Origin: an uncultured Kangiella sp.
GTDB taxonomy: Bacteria > Pseudomonadota > Gammaproteobacteria > Enterobacterales > DSM-103792
Reading direction: 5' to 3'
DNA: 18,684 bases
Assembly: GCA_946481205.1 (NCBI GenBank)
Contig: CAMLNB010000047.1
Span: 1-18,684, forward strand
The notes under the pieces were generated by a model. It saw only the letters and a program-made list of their open reading frames with translations, was not told where the DNA came from and did not search any database. The position numbers were made by a program, and so were the translations under genes. Of this stretch, positions 14,456 to 18,684 are shown piece after piece (positions within the stretch are counted from its first letter, which is position 1; each line of letters begins with the position of its first letter).

Positions 14456-15199
14456 TCACAGTGACCGCGCGCCAGCGCGTTGCTGGCGCAGGCGAATCAG
14501 CTTCGGGATATTGGCCAATGAAGCAATCGCAAAATAAATCGATTCCAGATACCCCTGCTGATGCAGTGAGTACAGCAAGTCTTTGTCGAGTGTGGCCAGC
14601 GCTTCTTCGTTGATGGCCTGAAAGCCACTGAACTGAATCTGACCTTCACCCGGCACATCAAACGTAATCGCTACCGGTTCGAGCAGACCCAATCGCTGCA
14701 GTGCGGCAGCAAAATCGCGACCGCTATCGCGGTGCTCATGCAGCAGTCGCAGGGTCGCCGCCATCTCTTCGGTGTAGGCGCTTGGCGAACCTTTCGGCAA
14801 AAAGATGGCTTGGCCCTCGGTGCTGCTCAGGCGCGGACTGGCCAAATCGATGTGCAGTACCAGCTCGGGCTCGGCGCTGAGTCCGTCATTGCGCTGCTGA
14901 AATCCGATCAGGAACGGCGCTCGTCGAATCGTCATGGGCAGGTAATCGGCCGCCCATTTGCCATCGCTCAGAAACAGATTCTCGTCGTTGCGAAAGCCGA
15001 ACAACGCAAATGGCATCAGTGCATCGGAGTCTGCGACAGCATGAAACAGAATCGGATACCACGTCTGCGCGGCGCGAAATTCCAGCGGATACAAGGCGCT
15101 GCACATCACCGCGTCGCCATAGGCCGCATCACGCGTGGTGATAACACGCAGATGCCGGTGCTCAATATTGTTCAACAACGCATGTTGGCTCACAGACAT
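14456..15199 (-). CDS. SapC-family protein
   Basis: This protein of about 247 residues begins MSVSQHALLNNIEHRHLRVI and contains DAVMCSALYPLEFRAAQTWYPILF, PFALFGFRNDENLFL, ADYLPMTIRRAPFLIG and IFLPKGSPSAYTEEM, typical of the SapC family (named for a Campylobacter S-layer locus). There is no signal peptide or membrane helix, so it is probably cytoplasmic, and its biochemical role is not established. The start is uncertain: the frame extends to GTG 15241 and ATG 15232, but the family begins near LLNNxEHR, so ATG 15199 is preferred even though its purine-rich stretch GAGAGG touches the ATG with no spacer. It lies after the receptor terminator and starts the sapC-cupin-halogenase run. The same four-gene set recurs at carbohydrate-uptake loci of Proteobacteria. 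Confidence 0.85.
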   Translation of the reverse strand: MSVSQHALLNNIEHRHLRVITTRDAAYGDAVMCSALYPLEFRAAQTWYPILFHAVADSDALMPFALFGFRNDENLFLSDGKWAADYLPMTIRRAPFLIGFQQRNDGLSAEPELVLHIDLASPRLSSTEGQAIFLPKGSPSAYTEEMAATLRLLHEHRDSGRDFAAALQRLGLLEPVAITFDVPGEGQIQFSGFQAINEEALATLDKDLLYSLHQQGYLESIYFAIASLANIPKLIRLRQQRAGARSL

Positions 15200-15323
15200 C
15201 CTCTCGCATCGGCAGCAAGCACACCCGCTCATCTGAACCACTGCGGCCGGCTTTATTTCGGCAGCAACGCTGATGGCGAATGTACTGAAAGCCAGCAGGA
15301 CTGGCTAGTCTCCTGCCGCCGAT

Positions 15324-15352
15324 AAAAAAACAAGCCGTCCGAAGACGGCTTG
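15324..15352 (-). terminator. Rho-independent terminator after the TonB-dependent receptor gene
   Basis: On the minus strand CAAGCCGTC (15352-15344) pairs with GACGGCTTG (15339-15331) around a TTCG tetraloop, then seven T (15330-15324). It begins 19 bases after the receptor stop. Most transcripts of the receptor should end here, so sapC and following genes either depend on read-through or have their own promoter in 15200-15323, which I could not identify. Confidence 0.95.
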
Positions 15353-15371
15353 AACATGCAGACACAGGGAA

Positions 15372-18344
15372 TCAGAACCGGTAGCGCACACCGAGGTTGT
15401 AGCGCGGCGCTTGCTGGACTGCCGCAATCACCATGTTTTCGTGTCGACCGTAAGAACGGGTGTACTCATCGGTGACATTGATGCCTTCAGCAAACATGGT
15501 GAGGTTCTCACTGAAATCGTAGCTGAGGCTCAAGTCCCACTGCCCATATGCTTCGACGTAAATTGGATTGCGTTCGCCGTTGCCATCGATCGTGGAAGCC
15601 AGGAAGTCATCGCGCCAGTTGTAGGCAACGCGAGCCTGCAAGCCTTCTTTGTCGTAGAACGCAATCGCATTGAAGGTATCGCTCAAGCCCAGCAAGGCGA
15701 ACTGGTTTGGCACGCCTTCGCCTTTGTTGGTGTTGTAGTCGTCATAGCTGATGTCACCATCAACCGTGGTGTAGTTCAGCACCATGCCATAACCACTGTC
15801 GCCAAAGACATGCTGCAATGCGATCTCGAAGCCGTCGATTTCGGCATTCTTCTCGTTGACCGGTTTGGTGATGGTGAACACGGCCGGAGCGTCTTCGCCA
15901 GCGATGCCGACGATGTTGCCATTGGCATCGACCCAACCTTGGTCGAAGAAATATTGCCGAATGTCAGCGGCATCGGTGCCGACAGCCGCGACCGCTGCTT
16001 CATAACGCGGTCCCTGCGCCGGATGCGGCAGGTTAAACACTGTCTCTTCTTCGGTGGTGGTACCGATGAAATTGTCGACATCCTTCAGGTAATAGCCAAC
16101 CGAGGCGTAGCTGCCTTCACCGTAGTACCACTCCAATGACAGATCGTAATTGGTCGATTCAAACGGCAGCAATTCCGGGTTGCCACTGTTGCCGGTGCCA
16201 CCCTGCAGACGCAGCAATTGGTTGATGGTCTGACCGCCTTGAATGTCCTGGTAGTTCGGCCGGGTGATGCTTTCGCTGTACGAGAAGCGCAGCAGCACAT
16301 CCTCAATCATTTCGATATTGAAATCGAGGCTGGGCAGCAAGTGATCGTACGAGCCTTTCAGCCGGGTAAAGCCGGAGCCGGACGCTTGGGCACTGAACTC
16401 GTTATCGCCCGACCAGATGATGTGGTCATAGATGGGCACCAGCGCACTGGAGTCGATATCTGTCTCTTCGTAGCGCACGCCCACCGAGGCCTTGACGGGC
16501 ATATCCGCCCAATCCGTCTGCATATTGACCTGCAGATAAACCGCTGTCTGCGTTTCGGTGGTGCGACGATCAGTACTGTACTCCGGATCCGCACACAGTA
16601 TCGTGCCGCAGGGTCCGAGCGTTTCACCATTGGCCGTGGCGATTGCGCTGATCGCCGCCAGCAGATCGGCCATATCAGCCGTGGCGTAGTACGGTTCCAG
16701 CGTGATGAAGCCGCTGCTGCTCAGTGCATCAAAGTCACCGGGCAGTGAGTGCAGCGTGAAAATGCTGTCATCATAATCGTCGACCGTGCCGTAGCCGCCC
16801 CAGGTATCGCGTTGTGCGTTCGAGAAGGCCGACCGGTTTTTGACTTCGGTTTTGGCCAAGCCAAAATCGATGCTGGAAACAATGCCGGACATCAGCGTGA
16901 ACGTGCCGTGCAATTGCCCTTGCTCGATATCCGAGCGCATGTAGCTGTTCCGGAAACTGCTGCCGGAGGTCATCATCCGAGCCGGATCAAGACCGTTGAC
17001 GCCATTGGCAAACTGGATGTCGAGGATCGGGAAATCGTGGGTGTAATCGACCGTGGCGCCAGCCCGATCAAACTGCACGCCCGAGACCACGTTATTGCTA
17101 CCGAGCGGACCATCCGGACCCGATTCGGCATCGGAATCGTGATAGTCAAAGCTGAGCGTCAGTGCGTCGCTGGCCTGCCAGACCAGATTCAGACCAACCG
17201 AATTGTTTTCGTTGATGGTGGCAAAGTCAGCAACGCCGAGACCGACATCGCAGCAAGACGCATCGGAATAGAAAATGGGACCGACCACCGAACCCACCGT
17301 GTTGGTCCCTTGAGTCCAGGCGCTGGCGGTGTGCACACCGTTGAACCAGGTCGACATGTCGTGACGCTCTTGCGCCACTTTCATTTCGGAATAGGTGTAG
17401 TCGACCGTTGCGGTCAGGTTGTCAGTGGGTTTGTATTGCAGCGTCAGCTGACCATTGGTGCGGGTGCGCTCAATTTCAGCAAAGCTGTATTGGAAGTTGC
17501 GCGGCACCGAGTAAACGTCATTTTCCTGCGGCCGGTTGATCACGGTGTTGTCATTCGGCAACGAGCCCCAATCGCCGGCAAAACCTTTGATGGTGTACCA
17601 ACCGCTGGAGGTTTCCGCGCTCTTGTAACCGCTGTCACGCTCCTGCCGGCTACCGGTGATCGCGATACCGAATTTGCCGTCGGCAAAGGTATTGCTGTAA
17701 ATGCCAGATACTTCCGGCGTCAGTGACGAACCGTCTTCGGTCGATTGGTCGTGCACGCCTTTGACGGCGACGCTGGCATGCAAACCCGGATTGTTCAGTG
17801 GCTTGGCCGTAACGATGTTGACCGTCGAACCGATACCGCCGGTAGATTGTTTCGCCCGGCTGGTTTTGTACACTTCAACGCCGGCAACCCCTTCCGAAGC
17901 GAGGTTGGCGAAATCAAACGAGCGCGATGACGAAGCGGTGGTGGCTTCGATGCTCGCCGCTGGCATCTGGCGACCATTCAAGGTCACCAGGTTGTAGTCG
18001 GGACCGAAGCCGCGAACAGTAATGCGACTGCCTTCACCGTTGCGGCGATCGATCGAGACGCCGGTGATACGCTGCAGCGATTCGGCGAGGTTGGTATCAG
18101 GAAACTTGCCCATGTCTTCGGCGGTGATGGCATCGACCACGCCCTGGGCTTCGCGTTTCATATCCTGCGATTTGGCCAAGCTGCCGCGGATGCCGGTCAC
18201 CTGCACCACCTCGGCGCCGTCTTTGCCGATCTCGGATTCTTCGGCGGCGAGGTCTTCGTAAGCGATTAGCGGTGTCGAGCCCAACCCTAGGATCAGGGTC
18301 AAACTGGTAGCGATTTGGTTCTTCTTGAACAGATTGCGTTTCAT
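15372..18344 (-). CDS. TonB-dependent outer-membrane receptor (Xanthomonas/Caulobacter type)
   Basis: This 990-residue protein is expected to form a 22-strand outer-membrane barrel with an internal plug, importing a large ligand, probably a glycan, with energy from TonB-ExbBD. The start at 18344 has GGGGGA about 3-8 bases upstream and begins with a signal peptide (MKRNLFKKNQIATSLTLILG, ending near LIA). The frame extends upstream into the operators and is rejected there. The TonB-box region is EVVQVTG (45-51). The plug spans about 55-190 (VVDAITAEDMGKFPDTNLAE, SLQRITGVSIDRRNGEGS, ITVRGFGPDYNLVTLNGRQM). The barrel ends with NLGVRYRF and its C-terminal Phe, the BAM signal. Extracellular loops contain Cys pairs (ASCCDVG; GPCGTILCADP) that may form disulfides. 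The LacI operators in front and the SapC/cupin/halogenase companions support carbohydrate or related uptake. The ligand is unknown. Confidence 0.93.
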   Translation of the reverse strand: MKRNLFKKNQIATSLTLILGLGSTPLIAYEDLAAEESEIGKDGAEVVQVTGIRGSLAKSQDMKREAQGVVDAITAEDMGKFPDTNLAESLQRITGVSIDRRNGEGSRITVRGFGPDYNLVTLNGRQMPAASIEATTASSSRSFDFANLASEGVAGVEVYKTSRAKQSTGGIGSTVNIVTAKPLNNPGLHASVAVKGVHDQSTEDGSSLTPEVSGIYSNTFADGKFGIAITGSRQERDSGYKSAETSSGWYTIKGFAGDWGSLPNDNTVINRPQENDVYSVPRNFQYSFAEIERTRTNGQLTLQYKPTDNLTATVDYTYSEMKVAQERHDMSTWFNGVHTASAWTQGTNTVGSVVGPIFYSDASCCDVGLGVADFATINENNSVGLNLVWQASDALTLSFDYHDSDAESGPDGPLGSNNVVSGVQFDRAGATVDYTHDFPILDIQFANGVNGLDPARMMTSGSSFRNSYMRSDIEQGQLHGTFTLMSGIVSSIDFGLAKTEVKNRSAFSNAQRDTWGGYGTVDDYDDSIFTLHSLPGDFDALSSSGFITLEPYYATADMADLLAAISAIATANGETLGPCGTILCADPEYSTDRRTTETQTAVYLQVNMQTDWADMPVKASVGVRYEETDIDSSALVPIYDHIIWSGDNEFSAQASGSGFTRLKGSYDHLLPSLDFNIEMIEDVLLRFSYSESITRPNYQDIQGGQTINQLLRLQGGTGNSGNPELLPFESTNYDLSLEWYYGEGSYASVGYYLKDVDNFIGTTTEEETVFNLPHPAQGPRYEAAVAAVGTDAADIRQYFFDQGWVDANGNIVGIAGEDAPAVFTITKPVNEKNAEIDGFEIALQHVFGDSGYGMVLNYTTVDGDISYDDYNTNKGEGVPNQFALLGLSDTFNAIAFYDKEGLQARVAYNWRDDFLASTIDGNGERNPIYVEAYGQWDLSLSYDFSENLTMFAEGINVTDEYTRSYGRHENMVIAAVQQAPRYNLGVRYRF

Positions 18345-18391
18345 GTTTCCCCCGACGCTGGGCGCGTTTTTTTTGTTTCCTTCGGCTCCAA

Positions 18392-18405
18392 TGAAAGCGC
18401 TCACA
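18392..18405. promoter_or_regulatory. LacI-family operator, proximal site
   Basis: TGAAAGCGCTCACA is a near-palindrome centred on the GCGC of AGCGCT, the central step typical of LacI/GalR operators. It is 47 bases before the receptor ATG. It is nearly identical (13 of 14) to the reverse complement of the distal site. Confidence 0.75.
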
Positions 18406-18415
18406 ACCGCATCAA

Positions 18416-18429
18416 TGTAAGCGCTTTCA
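18416..18429. promoter_or_regulatory. LacI-family operator, distal site
   Basis: TGTAAGCGCTTTCA has 14-bp dyad symmetry (reverse complement TGAAAGCGCTTACA). Its centre is 24 bp from the proximal site, a little over two helical turns. It would overlap the start of transcription of the candidate promoter described next, consistent with repression. Confidence 0.8.
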
Positions 18430-18684
18430 CGGCAAGCTAATCCAGTTCAAAAGCCATTGCAAGTTGCACTGCAACATAAATGGGGTGGGGCCGTAGCCTG
18501 GTTCCAGCTACTAGATGAGTCAGCCAACAGATAATTTTTATCTTATAAAATCAATTGGTTAACTCGAATGCCACTGCAAGCAACCGCGCTTTCCTAGCCG
18601 CCAGAAAAAATTTTCCGACACCGACGCCACACAGCTCCGACCTGCACCACGAGCAGCGCAGCAGGCAAAAAAGGCTGGACAAGC
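18430..18684. other. Intergenic region upstream of the TonB-dependent receptor
   Basis: No gene is seen. It holds the candidate receptor promoter, a 13-bp palindrome GTTGCA-C-TGCAAC (18463-18475) directly upstream of it, and an AT-rich stretch around 18529-18560 with the short inverted repeat AGATAA/TTATCT (18529-18534, 18538-18543). The palindrome could bind a second regulator. Confidence 0.5.
18434..18462 (-). promoter_or_regulatory. Weak candidate promoter for the TonB-dependent receptor
   Basis: On the minus strand TTGCAA (18462-18457) could be the -35 element and TAGCTT (18439-18434) the -10, separated by 17 bases. Agreement with consensus is poor (4/6 and 3/6). The predicted start near 18428 falls in the distal operator, which makes it plausible but not proven. 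Confidence 0.3.

Noticed and set aside
16749..17726. Open frame (325 codons) on the plus strand inside the TonB receptor gene
   Set aside because: It lies opposite a clear receptor reading frame and has no recognisable protein features.

Overview
The window looks like a chromosomal segment of a moderately GC-rich Gammaproteobacterium. The reasons are a gamma-type rpoD 3' end followed by tRNA-Ile(CAU), a complete creBCD set, and a large TonB-dependent receptor of the Xanthomonas/Caulobacter/alteromonad type. I cannot name the genus from sequence alone. No insertion sequence, CRISPR array, phage gene or integrase is visible.

Layout. (1) 1-575: the C-terminal end of the housekeeping sigma factor RpoD, a strong terminator, and tRNA-Ile(CAU). 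(2) 576-5998: a membrane-anchored winged-helix/TPR regulator of the CadC/ToxR style, then a large secreted lipoprotein with Ig/PKD-like domains. The lipoprotein promoter region carries three 11-bp-phased CTCAG repeats, and the gene ends at a strong terminator. (3) 6252-10709: creB-creC (ATGA overlap), creD, and two small membrane proteins of unknown function, also joined by an ATGA overlap. creD has its own promoter region with four CTCAC/CTCAT elements spaced exactly 11 bp, the geometry of a CreB operator. (4) 10777-18684, all on the minus strand: a TonB-dependent receptor with a pair of LacI-type operators in front and a terminator behind, then SapC-family, JmjC-like cupin, flavin-dependent (tryptophan-type) halogenase and LacI-family regulator genes.

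How the parts work together. CreC probably senses a metabolic or envelope signal and phosphorylates CreB. CreB then switches on creD and, judging from the shared CTCA core and 11-bp phase, possibly the lipoprotein upstream of creB. In the minus-strand locus the LacI regulator probably represses the receptor gene through the TGAAAGCGCT operators until a sugar-type ligand arrives. The SapC/cupin/halogenase trio is a recurrent companion of such receptors. The halogenase keeps its catalytic lysine and glutamate and the cupin keeps its iron ligands, so both are probably active enzymes. Their natural substrate is the main open question in this window.
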